From the NCBI GenBank assembly GCA_910585805.1, contig CAJUFB010000110.1:1-11965 (forward strand): 11,965 nucleotides of DNA, given 5' to 3'. The stretch is from an uncultured Acetatifactor sp. GTDB taxonomy: Bacteria; Bacillota; Clostridia; Lachnospirales; Lachnospiraceae. Below are positions 1-7,300 of the stretch, piece after piece. The notes beneath the pieces are model-generated. The model was given only the letters and a program-made list of their open reading frames with translations, did not search any database and was not told the origin of the DNA. A program made the position numbers and the translations under genes. Each line of letters starts with the position of its first letter. Positions within the stretch are counted from its first letter, which is position 1.

Positions 1-19
1 GAATAGTTTCAACATGCAT
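1..19 (-). CDS. 5' end of an unidentified gene running off the left edge
   Basis: Only the first six codons are visible, starting with the ATG that reads from base 19 on the minus strand (MHVETI...). The start is chosen because an AAAGGAG ribosome binding site lies six bases upstream, and a good promoter (86-114) points at it. A second ATG at base 15, in another frame (MLKLF...), sits ten bases from the same site and cannot be excluded. No function can be assigned from so little sequence. Confidence 0.5.
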
Positions 20-85
20 TCACCACTCCTTTATTTTGCTTTTTCATCATCCGAATCCAGTGGGTGCCCGAAGCGTTTTGGTAAA

Positions 86-114
86 ATTTTACTCTGCCGC
101 TATCCTTTCGTCAA
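86..114 (-). promoter_or_regulatory. Sigma-70/SigA-type promoter for the left-edge gene
   Basis: On the minus strand, TTGACG (bases 114-109) and TAAAAT (bases 91-86) are separated by exactly 17 bases. Each hexamer has one mismatch to consensus. It lies about 67 bases upstream of the start at base 19 and is well placed to drive it. The leader in between shows no obvious riboswitch. Confidence 0.65.
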
Positions 115-403
115 TTAAAAAAGCATGAAGAAACGGTGAACTTTTGGAAAGACACGGATGCTTCCAGTTCCAGGCTGCCCTGAGTTAGTCTCACCAACCC
201 GTTTCGGATTCTGGCTGCCTTTCTCCCTGGGAAAAATTTCAAATCTACACAATAGATTCAAATTACTCTGTTACACTTACGGTCAGGAGGCGCGCTATAA
301 CACGCCTATTCTTACGCGGCGGCTTTTGAGAAATCAGAACCGCCATGCAATACAAGAGATACCGACAAGGAATGACGGTCATGCGGATATATTCTGTATG
401 GGT
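115..403. other. Intergenic region with small hairpins
   Basis: No gene is supported in the 289 bases between the lipoprotein stop and the left-edge promoter. Visible structures are a perfect 6-bp stem with a 5-base loop (AATCTA/TAGATT, about 242-258) and a short AGGCG/CGCCT inverted repeat around 287-306. The strongest is a hairpin at 318-344: GGCGG pairs with CCGCC, then TTTTGA with TCAGAA with one G-U pair, one bulged C and a GAAA loop. None is followed by a T run on the minus strand, so no intrinsic terminator for the lipoprotein gene could be called. Confidence 0.45.
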
Positions 404-1042
404 TTAGTCCGAACTGTCCCAGACAAAACTGTCCGCCATAGCCCGCGCCGCCTCGTCCACGCTTTCGGAGCCGGTAAAGTTCGTCAGATGAACCAGGCAA
501 TACCGCTGGTCGCCCACGATATAATACTGCTTTGTGACCACATCTTCCTGGCTGATGGTAAAAATGTAGACGATATAATCCTGCTCCGTAAAAGTGCCGT
601 CTCCCGTCAGTTCGGCATCAACGCTTTGTAATTGCATGGCAAGCTGCCGAAGGATTGCCTCACGGAATTTTTCATGCTCGTCTGCACTGTATCGGTTTGT
701 GCCGACTTCGATAGAGATATTATCGGGCATTTCGTCATCTTCGTGCCCCTCCTCCGCATAGAAGATTTTATTTTCCGTGGAGTATCTCTCCATCTTTGCC
801 CAGCCCTCCGGCACTGTATAGCTTCCGGGAAAATCCGTTCCGTTTTTGTTTTCGTTATCGTTATCGGATTGGGCAGACTGCTCTAATCTACTGCTATCGG
901 TTGTGGTCTGGCTGCCGGACGTCCCCGGTGCGTCCGTTACACCGGGGACATTTCCTCCCGGCATTCCCGCACAGCTCGTCAATAAACCCGCCAGGAGCAG
1001 AAGCCACAGGGCAAGCGCGGCCCTCTTTCTTTTTTGTGTCAT
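404..1042 (-). CDS. Putative lipoprotein of unknown function
   Basis: This is a 212-residue protein. Its N terminus is a typical lipoprotein signal: positive MTQKRKR, a Leu/Ala-rich core, then the lipobox LTSC with the modified cysteine at residue 24. A Gly/Pro/Ser/Thr/Asn-rich linker of about 45 residues follows, as expected for tethering to the outer face of the membrane. A compact acidic domain (about 70-212) comes next. A longer reading frame extends upstream to 1126, but the start at 1042 is preferred: it puts the signal peptide at the N terminus and has an AGGAG site ten bases upstream. That site overlaps the TAG stop of the ATPase gene, 13 bases away, so the two genes are probably translationally coupled. 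The family of the C-terminal domain is not recognised; PsbP-like or DUF lipoproteins are possible. Lipoprotein nature is seen in the sequence; function is unknown. Confidence 0.85.
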   Translation of the reverse strand: MTQKRKRAALALWLLLLAGLLTSCAGMPGGNVPGVTDAPGTSGSQTTTDSSRLEQSAQSDNDNENKNGTDFPGSYTVPEGWAKMERYSTENKIFYAEEGHEDDEMPDNISIEVGTNRYSADEHEKFREAILRQLAMQLQSVDAELTGDGTFTEQDYIVYIFTISQEDVVTKQYYIVGDQRYCLVHLTNFTGSESVDEAARAMADSFVWDSSD

Positions 1043-1055
1043 CTTACATACGCTC

Positions 1056-2642
1056 CTATCTTTGCTCTGTATATTTCTCAATCCGACACTGATGTGTCCT
1101 CTTTCCCGCCGGGGCTTCCTTTTCATAGCTGATCCCTACCAGGAGGATATCGCCGCCGTAGCCTTTCAAAGCCTCCGGATACCGCCTGTCCAGAATCTGA
1201 CGGATGGCCCCATCCGCCGACTGGTTCCACTTAAGCTCCACTACCAGAGCCAGCAGCATGGAATTCCTCTTGGGCAGGTACACCACATCCGCGTAACCGG
1301 CCCCTGCCGGCAATTCCTCGAACATCACATATTCGTCTCCATAGCTGAAATAAGCCCGCTTGATCACGCTCCGCAGCGCCTGCTCATTGTTATAGTACAG
1401 CGGCGATTCCTCCTCGTGGATCTTCTCGATCTGCCTTGCCACGGCCTCCTGGTCTCCGCGGACGGTGTCCTCGATAAGCCGTGCGCTCTCCTGCACTCTC
1501 CGGATGGTGTCGTCACGTTTTACATGCCGGATGGCTCTGGAGAATTCCAGCCGGATTTCTTCGTTGGGGATATGCGCCCGCTGCGTCTCTTCATCATAGG
1601 TCAGATAGCCCAGATGGATCAGCAGCGTCAGCACATCGTCCCTGTCCCGGAAGGTCGCCAGATCGTTGGCAAATCCTTTCGTGTCCACCTTCGTGTCCAC
1701 GCCGCCGATCAGCTCCGTGACCGTCCTGCCCAGTCCGTCAAAGTCAAGGCTGATATATCCCATCAGGCTGTCTGCCGCCGACGACTGTGTCCAGTAAGAG
1801 TCAAAATCGTCATTGTGGATCGCTTTCATAACGGAATTGGGATTATAGACGGATGCCAGATCCCTGAAGGAATAGCCGTCATACCACTGCTTCATCTTCT
1901 CAAAATCGCTGCCGTAAGTCCGGCAGAGCTCCCTGACCTCATCCTCCGTAAAGCCCACATATTTTCCGAACTGTCTGGGCTTGACCATGGTATATTCCAG
2001 AAAGTCCGATATGGCTGACTGGGAGCCGTTCTTTTTAACAGGGAGGATGCCTGTCATGTAGGCCGCCGCAAAGATTTTACTCGTCATCCCGCTGTTTTTG
2101 AACAGGGAGCGCAGGAATTCCAGGTATTTTCTCTGCAGCCTGGGATGCCCTATGGCCTCCCGGATAGGCGCGTCCCATTCGTCTATGATCATGACGAATT
2201 TATTTCCCGCTGTTTCCGCCGCATTGGCCAGCGTTGCCGCAAACCCTTTCGCAGCCTTCAGCTCCGGATAGCTTTCCGTCAGTTCCTGGAGGATGCTCTC
2301 CTGGATATAGGGCACCACGTTCGCCACAGAGGCTTCCCCTATGGCCTCCGTCATGTCCAGATAAATCACATCGTACCGGTTCCGGTAGTCCCGGTAATGC
2401 CTGTCGCCCGCAACCTCCAGATCGTCAAAAAGCTCTGCCGAATCACAGGTCTTGTCATAATAGGCACACAGCATTTGAGCCGCAAAAGATTTCCCGAAGC
2501 GGCGGGGCCTGCTGATGCAGGTCAGACGCCTTGGCGTATCGATGGTCTGGTTGATCAGCCCAATCAGCCCCGATTTATCTACATACACATCATTCCTGAT
2601 TCCGGCAAACCCGGCATTGCCGGGATTCAAATAATTACCCAT
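1056..2642 (-). CDS. AAA-ATPase_like protein with C-terminal PD-(D/E)XK nuclease-like domain
   Basis: This 528-residue protein matches the AAA-ATPase_like plus PDDEXK_9-type architecture common in Clostridia and Bacteroidetes. The nucleotide-binding loop is the family's variant P-loop RPRRFGKS (residues 45-52). Walker B is FVMIIDEWD (149-157). The family motifs YMTGILPVKK (195-204) and QWYDGY (252-257) follow. The C-terminal part carries nuclease-fold signatures: GYADVVYL with Asp452, VVELKWN with Glu469 and Lys471, then Gln482 and Tyr488 in QILDRRY. The core residues look intact and the length is typical, so the gene is probably functional. The start has AAAGGAG seven bases upstream and two promoters behind it. 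It is the first gene of an operon with the lipoprotein. The biological role of the family is not established; links to mobile DNA or defence are speculation. Family assignment is confident, function is not. Confidence 0.9.
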   Translation of the reverse strand: MGNYLNPGNAGFAGIRNDVYVDKSGLIGLINQTIDTPRRLTCISRPRRFGKSFAAQMLCAYYDKTCDSAELFDDLEVAGDRHYRDYRNRYDVIYLDMTEAIGEASVANVVPYIQESILQELTESYPELKAAKGFAATLANAAETAGNKFVMIIDEWDAPIREAIGHPRLQRKYLEFLRSLFKNSGMTSKIFAAAYMTGILPVKKNGSQSAISDFLEYTMVKPRQFGKYVGFTEDEVRELCRTYGSDFEKMKQWYDGYSFRDLASVYNPNSVMKAIHNDDFDSYWTQSSAADSLMGYISLDFDGLGRTVTELIGGVDTKVDTKGFANDLATFRDRDDVLTLLIHLGYLTYDEETQRAHIPNEEIRLEFSRAIRHVKRDDTIRRVQESARLIEDTVRGDQEAVARQIEKIHEEESPLYYNNEQALRSVIKRAYFSYGDEYVMFEELPAGAGYADVVYLPKRNSMLLALVVELKWNQSADGAIRQILDRRYPEALKGYGGDILLVGISYEKEAPAGKRTHQCRIEKYTEQR

Positions 2643-2703
2643 GGACTTTCTCCTTTCCTGCTTTCCGTTTCCTGCCCGCCCAGCTTATCTTGACTGCAAT
2701 TCT

Positions 2704-2732
2704 ATTATACCCTTCAACCAATCATTTCTCAA
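2704..2732 (-). promoter_or_regulatory. Promoter P1 of the ATPase-lipoprotein operon
   Basis: On the minus strand, TTGAGA (2732-2727) and a perfect TATAAT (2709-2704) are 17 bases apart. The predicted start of transcription is about 55 bases upstream of the ATPase ATG at 2642. Confidence 0.7.
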
Positions 2733-2742
2733 TAATGAATCC

Positions 2743-2771
2743 ATTATATCATAGTGCAAATTCGGGCACAA
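2743..2771 (-). promoter_or_regulatory. Promoter P2 of the ATPase-lipoprotein operon
   Basis: A second minus-strand promoter sits just upstream of P1: TTGTGC (2771-2766), a 17-base spacer, and a perfect TATAAT (2748-2743). The P2 start would fall close to the P1 -35 box, so the two could interfere or be used under different conditions. Its -35 hexamer TTGTGC is identical to that of the plus-strand promoter at 2846-2874. Confidence 0.55.
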
Positions 2772-2791
2772 TCGCTATCCTCAAACAAAGC

Positions 2792-2803
2792 TTTTGCGCA
2801 AAA
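2792..2803. promoter_or_regulatory. 12-bp perfect palindrome, candidate operator
   Basis: TTTTGCGCAAAA is a perfect 12-bp palindrome. It lies between the minus-strand P2 promoter and the plus-strand promoter, a natural position for a dimeric regulator acting on both directions. Assignment as an operator is inference from symmetry and position only. Confidence 0.35.
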
Positions 2804-2821
2804 TGAATACGCAAATGAAGA

Positions 2822-2834
2822 CCGGAGTATCCGG
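2822..2834. promoter_or_regulatory. CCGGA-N3-TCCGG inverted repeat upstream of the plus-strand promoter
   Basis: Two perfect 5-bp half-sites are separated by three bases, and the repeat ends 11 bases upstream of the -35 box at 2846. That position suits an activator site for the 34-codon gene. The symmetry is visible in the sequence; the role is inference. Confidence 0.3.
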
Positions 2835-2845
2835 GATTTTCTGCC

Positions 2846-2874
2846 TTGTGCCCTTTAAGAAAAAGTTGTATAAT
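2846..2874 (+). promoter_or_regulatory. Promoter of the 34-codon plus-strand gene
   Basis: TTGTGC (2846-2851) and a perfect TATAAT (2869-2874) are separated by 17 bases. The predicted transcript starts near 2881, leaving about 38 bases of leader before the ATG at 2919. Confidence 0.65.
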
Positions 2875-2918
2875 TTAAGGCATGGTGTGGATTAAAGAAA
2901 AAAGCAGGAGGAAGAAAA

Positions 2919-3023
2919 ATGCCAGACAATTTATTATTAAATCCAAACAAATTCAAGATTGTTGAATTAGACAAAGATGGCGGGAAAGGTGCCCTTTACT
3001 GTAAAAGGGTTGGATTAATTTGA
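2919..3023 (+). CDS. 34-residue small protein, or truncated remnant of a larger gene
   Basis: This is a short ORF (MPDNLLLNPNKF...KRVGLI) with one cysteine, a mixed-charge middle (VELDKDGG) and no signal peptide or membrane segment. Expression signals are strong: AGGAGGA at 2906-2912, six bases before the ATG, and a promoter with perfect TATAAT at the right distance. Its codons are AT-rich compared with the neighbouring genes. The last nine bases, stop codon included, overlap the end of the convergently read aldo/keto reductase gene. Two readings are possible. It may be a genuine small protein, or the intact 5' end of a larger gene whose remainder was lost when the reductase region came to lie next to it. 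The protein is not recognised. Confidence in expression is moderate; no function is claimed. Confidence 0.6.
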   Translation: MPDNLLLNPNKFKIVELDKDGGKGALYCKRVGLI

Positions 3024-4097
3024 AAAGGGCTGTTCCCGGAACCTTTCCGCAAGCTCAAACACCCTCTGAATCTCATCGGGAATCCGGATTCCGGCCGGGC
3101 ACATGGACAGACAGGGCATGTCCGTGCATCTCCGGCACTGCATTGCGCTCTCCCGGATTCCCAAATCCAGTTTCCGCAGGGCCCAGTGATTCTTTCCCAG
3201 GAAAAAGTAATTATATTGACGGAAAACCGTATGAATCTCCGTTCCATACGGACAGTGGCACCTCTGGCAGCGGTCACAGGGAATGGGGGAAAAGTATTCT
3301 TCCAGAACAGACAGCACCTGTCCGAAATCCGGCATCTTCTGCCTGTATCCGCTGTCCCGGCCGAAAGCCGCATCCGCCTGTTCCATGGTACCGATTCCAA
3401 TCAGGGCGCTGGAGACCGGATAGGACAGCACGCTGTCTATCAGGACTTCCGGGGGAAAGAAATCCGGAAGGATTCCGGCTGCATATACCTTGTTGACCAA
3501 CAGGCCTTTCTGCCGGAAAGCCGGCTCCTCCCTGATTCTGTCCAGCATCCCGCGCTCCAGCAGATTACCGCTGCCCTGAAGCACATCCACCCTGGAATCC
3601 CTTGCGCCCCTGAGGAGGATGTCGTAATAGTGGGATGCCAATCCGGTAAAGCGAATCCGCCCCTCCTCCTTCAGCTGGATGAGGGCATCCATGGCCCCTC
3701 CCTTCCGGAAGATTTCCTCCTCATGCTCCCAGTCCGCCTGATGGACAAAGTAGATGTCCGGCCAGGTTCCCAGGTTTTCACAGGATTCCAGGACTGCCAT
3801 GTACATTTCATTTCCGTCAAAAAAACGTGCCTTGTCCGAGATGATGATTCTGTCCCGTTTGCCGCCGGACGCAAACAATCCTGTTTTCCGCTCCGCATCT
3901 CCGTATTCCGGGACAATGGCTGTATCATACAGGTTGCAGCCCAGGCGAAAGGCATGCTCCATCACTGCCAACGCCTGCTCTTCACTGAGATTATAACAGG
4001 CAGGAAGAACCGGTACACTGCCTTTCAAGACAGGAATCGTGCCAAAGCTGACTTCGGAAACCATCAGCCCGGTGCTTCCCAGTTTACGATATCGCAT
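3015..4097 (-). CDS. Aldo/keto reductase with C-terminal 4Fe-4S ferredoxin-like domain
   Basis: This 360-residue protein opens with the AKR signature MRYRKLGSTGLMVSEVSFGT. The catalytic tetrad can be placed: Asp58 (NLYDTA), Tyr65 (PEYGDAE), Lys89 (IISDKARF) and His119 (IYFVHQAD). After the barrel come two cysteine clusters: Cys274, 277, 280 and 282 (CDRCQRCHCP) and Cys321, 324, 329 and 333 (CRRCTDMPCLSMCP). This fits the ferredoxin-tailed AKR family (COG1453-like), in which an NAD(P)H-dependent barrel is fused to a possible Fe-S electron relay. The substrate is unknown. The barrel is somewhat short, but all four catalytic residues are present. AGGAGG lies five bases before the ATG. The gene ends tail to tail with the 34-codon plus-strand gene, overlapping by nine bases. 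It is preceded by an unusual 284-base leader. No clear promoter was found in that leader, so read-through from the LRR gene is possible. Confidence 0.9.
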   Translation of the reverse strand: MRYRKLGSTGLMVSEVSFGTIPVLKGSVPVLPACYNLSEEQALAVMEHAFRLGCNLYDTAIVPEYGDAERKTGLFASGGKRDRIIISDKARFFDGNEMYMAVLESCENLGTWPDIYFVHQADWEHEEEIFRKGGAMDALIQLKEEGRIRFTGLASHYYDILLRGARDSRVDVLQGSGNLLERGMLDRIREEPAFRQKGLLVNKVYAAGILPDFFPPEVLIDSVLSYPVSSALIGIGTMEQADAAFGRDSGYRQKMPDFGQVLSVLEEYFSPIPCDRCQRCHCPYGTEIHTVFRQYNYFFLGKNHWALRKLDLGIRESAMQCRRCTDMPCLSMCPAGIRIPDEIQRVFELAERFREQPFSN

Positions 4098-4128
4098 AGC
4101 TTCCTCCTATTCCAGTTCCGCATCTACC

Positions 4129-4207
4129 CCGCCCGGTACCCGGGCATGGCAGAGAATTTCCGGCCGCAGAGAAAATGCGTCCGTAAATCCTCCGGGGTAC
4201 CGGGCGG
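4129..4207. repeat. 13-bp perfect inverted repeat with GGTACC cores
   Basis: CCGCCCGGTACCC (4129-4141) is the exact reverse complement of GGGTACCGGGCGG (4195-4207), with 53 bases between. In the minus-strand transcript it would form a GC-rich stem ending about 30 bases before the reductase start codon. Each arm also contains the self-complementary core GGTACC. It could be a leader RNA structure, a protein-binding site or the ends of a tiny repeat element; the sequence does not decide. Confidence 0.6.
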
Positions 4208-4293
4208 AGCAGATGCTGTTTTAAATTTGCCCTTAACATTTCTTAGCCGGACTATACTTAGTCGCCGCATTGTGGCTCTGAAAAGCAAAGTCT

Positions 4294-4329
4294 CTACAGC
4301 ACGATCCTGCGCCCCTGCAACTTTACCAT
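4294..4329 (-). CDS. 11-codon minigene in the reductase leader, possible leader peptide
   Basis: ATG at 4329 (minus) opens MVKLQGRRIVL followed by TAG. CAGGAG lies seven bases upstream, a proper ribosome binding site. It precedes a strong downstream inverted repeat, an arrangement seen in leader-peptide control. No run of one amino acid that would suggest a specific attenuation signal is present. It may also be a chance ORF or the start of a decayed gene. Confidence 0.25.
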   Translation of the reverse strand: MVKLQGRRIVL

Positions 4330-4381
4330 TCGTTTTCTCCTGAATCAAGCCGCTGCGCGACTGCTCTGAAGATACAACATC

Positions 4382-7300
4382 TTATGGCAGCATTCTCTCC
4401 TGACTCACGTTTACGGTTCCTGCAAACGCACGCTCCTCTACCAGAACACCCTCCGGGATGGTCAGCATTTCAAGGCTCCTGCAAAAAGCAAACGCTTCTT
4501 TCCCAATCCGCTTCAGCGTGGACGGCAAATGAACCCTCCGCAGACTGTGGCACCGGAAAAATACCCTCTCAGGCAGTTCTTCCACGCCTTTCGGCAGCAC
4601 AATCTCCCGCAGGGAAGTACAATTCTCAAAGGCTCCCCGGCCAATCTCCGTAAAACTCTCCGCCAGCGCCACTTCCTCCAGGCTGCCGCATCCGGAGAAC
4701 GCTCTGCTTCCGATGGTTCTCACGCTTTCGGCACCGCATACCCTTAGCAGCCACTTGCATCCGGCAAAGGAATTTCTGCCAATGGAAGTTACAGTCCGCG
4801 GCAGGATGATTTCGGTCAGAAGATTTCCGTCCTGAAAAACGCTGTCCCCGATAGCCGTGATTCCCTCCGCCACCAGAAGCCGGGAAATATTGCCGGTACA
4901 CTCAATCAGCACATCATTTTCATCAGTTTTGAAACAATTCAGCCTGTCCCACACGGCCTGTTCTGCCAACGTGGGCAGTTCCTTTTTCCTGTCGGAAATC
5001 CCCTCAAACACAACCGAAGTACCGTCTGCCAGCACCAGTTCTTTCAGGAAAATGCAATTCCGGAAAGCATAGGCTTCCACCCTCACCCTGTCTGACAGAA
5101 AACGGATTTTCTCTATTCCCATTCCTCCTGCAAACGCCCACCCGCAGACCAGGCGGATATCTTCCGGGACGACCACTTCCCCCGCACAGCAGGAACCGTC
5201 CAAAAGCATATGGCCGACCACTACCATCGGTGATTTCGCCCGCTGCTTTTCCATCCAGGCTGTCTTGTGGAAAGCCCTTGCCCCGATGTATTCCACCGTT
5301 TCCGGGATGCTGATTTGTTCCAACATCAGACAATCCTGGAAAACCTCCGCCTGGATTCGCCGGATTCCCACAGGGATTTTCAGAATGCGTCCCAGACCTC
5401 TGTATCCGCAGAGGATTTCCTCTTTTTCCACCTCGAAGCAGCTGAGCGCGCTGTGGAAAACCAGGCGGACAGGCTCCGGCAGCTTCTCGGACAGGATATC
5501 CCTGTATTCCCGCAGTTCCCACAGCCGGCCGCGGCGCACCACCTGATTCAAAGCAGTACAGCCGGAAAATGCATATTCGCCAGGCTCCAGACTGCCTTCC
5601 CTTCCCGTAAGGACAATGCGTTCCAGGCGGCCGCAGTCCTCGAATCCATGGGGGTTCACCAGAGTATGGTCATTCAGGCCGATTTCTTTCAGCATGTCGC
5701 AGTCCTGAAATGCGTAGCTTCCGATTTCTATAGTCATTTGAAAATCAAAGTTTTCCAGTTGCCTGCAGCCGCTGAAACAGGAATCTCCCACTGCGGAAAC
5801 CTGTCCACAGACACATTCCCTCAGGTTCTCACAGCCCTCAAAAAGCCTTTCTTCCAAGGCGGAAAGCCCGGTGATTTCTGCCCTCTCCAGGGACAGGCAG
5901 CGTGCGAAGGCGCTTGCGCCCAGACTGTGGGCGCAGAGGCGGATTTCCTGGATTCCGGTGCATTTTTCAAAGGCACGAGGGCCCACGGCACAGGAAGATG
6001 ACGGAAACCGAACATGAGCCAGCCCGCTGCAACCCCAGAACGCGCCTTCGCCGATGCTGCGGAGGGTTTCCGGCAGAACAAGCCCGGTGATTTGGCGGTT
6101 CGCGGAAAAGGCGTAGGGCGCAATGACAGTGATTCCTTCCGGCACGTGCACCTCTCCCGGGCAGCGTCCGCCCGACACCAGAATACTTCCCACAATGCAC
6201 AGGCCGGAGGTTCCGTCCCGGCTTTCTCTGTCCTTGCACGCTGCGCCATCTGCGGCTTCCCTGGTATTCTGACCTTCCATACTCTCCGCAGTTTCCATGG
6301 CATCTCGGCTTTCTATGCCGGCTGTACCCTCTCTGCCGTCACAGTCGCCCGTGCTATCTTCCCTTTTTCCGCCATCACACCTTTCCGCAGCATATGCGGT
6401 TTCCATGCCCTGCATCCCCTCAAACGCCAGTTCCCCCACCCATTCCAGGGAATCCGTGTCTTCCGGTTTCAGGGAAACACAGCCAAAGAAAGCTTCCTTT
6501 CCAACGGTTCGAATATCCTTCCATAGAATATGGGACAGCTTTCTACAGTTGTAAAAAGCGCGGTCTTTCACAATTTTCCAGGGAACGGCTGCGGCAAAAG
6601 AAGCATCTTGCAGCTCTGCGCTTTCCGGACTGTCAGGGCACAGAGCAAGGGTTTCCAACCGGGTGCAGCCGGAAAAAACTTCCGGTTCCGCTGTCGTCAC
6701 AGCCTTTGGCCAGGTTATGCGGCACAGCTTGGTACAGCCCTTCAAAGCAGCTTCTCCGATCCATGTAACATGATTCGAAAAGCGTATTTCCGTCAGAAAT
6801 GGGTTGCCATAAAAGGCCCCTCCCGCCACAATCCGGGTTTCCTCCGGCAGCGAAACAATCCCCTTCAAATGACGCCCGTCCCAGAAGATTTCATTCTGCC
6901 TTTCCACCTCATCTTCTGTTCGATTTCCTGTCCCCATCTGATTCTCTGACCGATTCCATAGTTTATCTTCCATCCGGTTCTGTGACCGAATCCCTGTCTC
7001 ATCCTCTATCTGATTCTTTGGGTCATTCCCTGCCTTATCTTCTGCCAGATTTTCAGATTGATTCTCCACCCAATCCTTCAGAAAAGGCGTCCCCTCCCAA
7101 ACATTCCTCCCCACAGATTCCAGCGTATCCGGCAGCACCACCCGGTTCAAAGCGCCGCAGCCGTAAGCCAGCCTGTCCGGAATATGGCGGACTCCTTTTT
7201 CCAATACCACACTGCGCAGACCAGGGCACTGGAAAAAAATATCCCTCCCATACCCCCTGCCGCATCCTTCCATCCGGACTCTTTTCACCCCGCTCTGGGC

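Larger units (their letters stand above)
4098..4381 (-). other. Leader region of the aldo/keto reductase gene
   Basis: These 284 bases separate the LRR stop from the reductase start. They hold a minigene (4294-4329) and a 13-bp perfect inverted repeat (4129-4141 with 4195-4207). A TATAGT at 4256-4251 could be a -10 box, but no matching -35 was found. A 74-codon open frame (4124-4348, minus) has only a TTG start and a composition unlike a protein, and is not called. In a neighbouring frame the sequence after the minigene stop stays open for about 20 more codons, so a frameshifted remnant of a short gene is another reading. Confidence 0.4.

Noticed and set aside
1043..1126. Longer N terminus for the lipoprotein
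   Set aside because: It would bury the signal peptide 28 residues inside the protein and overlap the ATPase gene. The ATG at 1042 has a good ribosome binding site.
846..2018. 390-codon plus-strand open frame
   Set aside because: It lies antisense to the ATPase and lipoprotein genes, which have clear family motifs, good start signals and promoters. It has no ribosome binding site of note and no recognisable domain.
3186..4343. 385-codon plus-strand open frame
   Set aside because: It is antisense to the reductase gene with its full catalytic tetrad and cysteine motifs; its own translation resembles nothing.
4124..4348. 74-codon minus-strand frame in the reductase leader
   Set aside because: It has only a TTG start, contains the inverted repeat, and is of unlikely composition. 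The shorter minigene has the better start.
4330..4381. Intrinsic terminator after the LRR gene
   Set aside because: A GC-rich stretch with some self-complementarity is present, but it lacks a convincing stem and any following T run.
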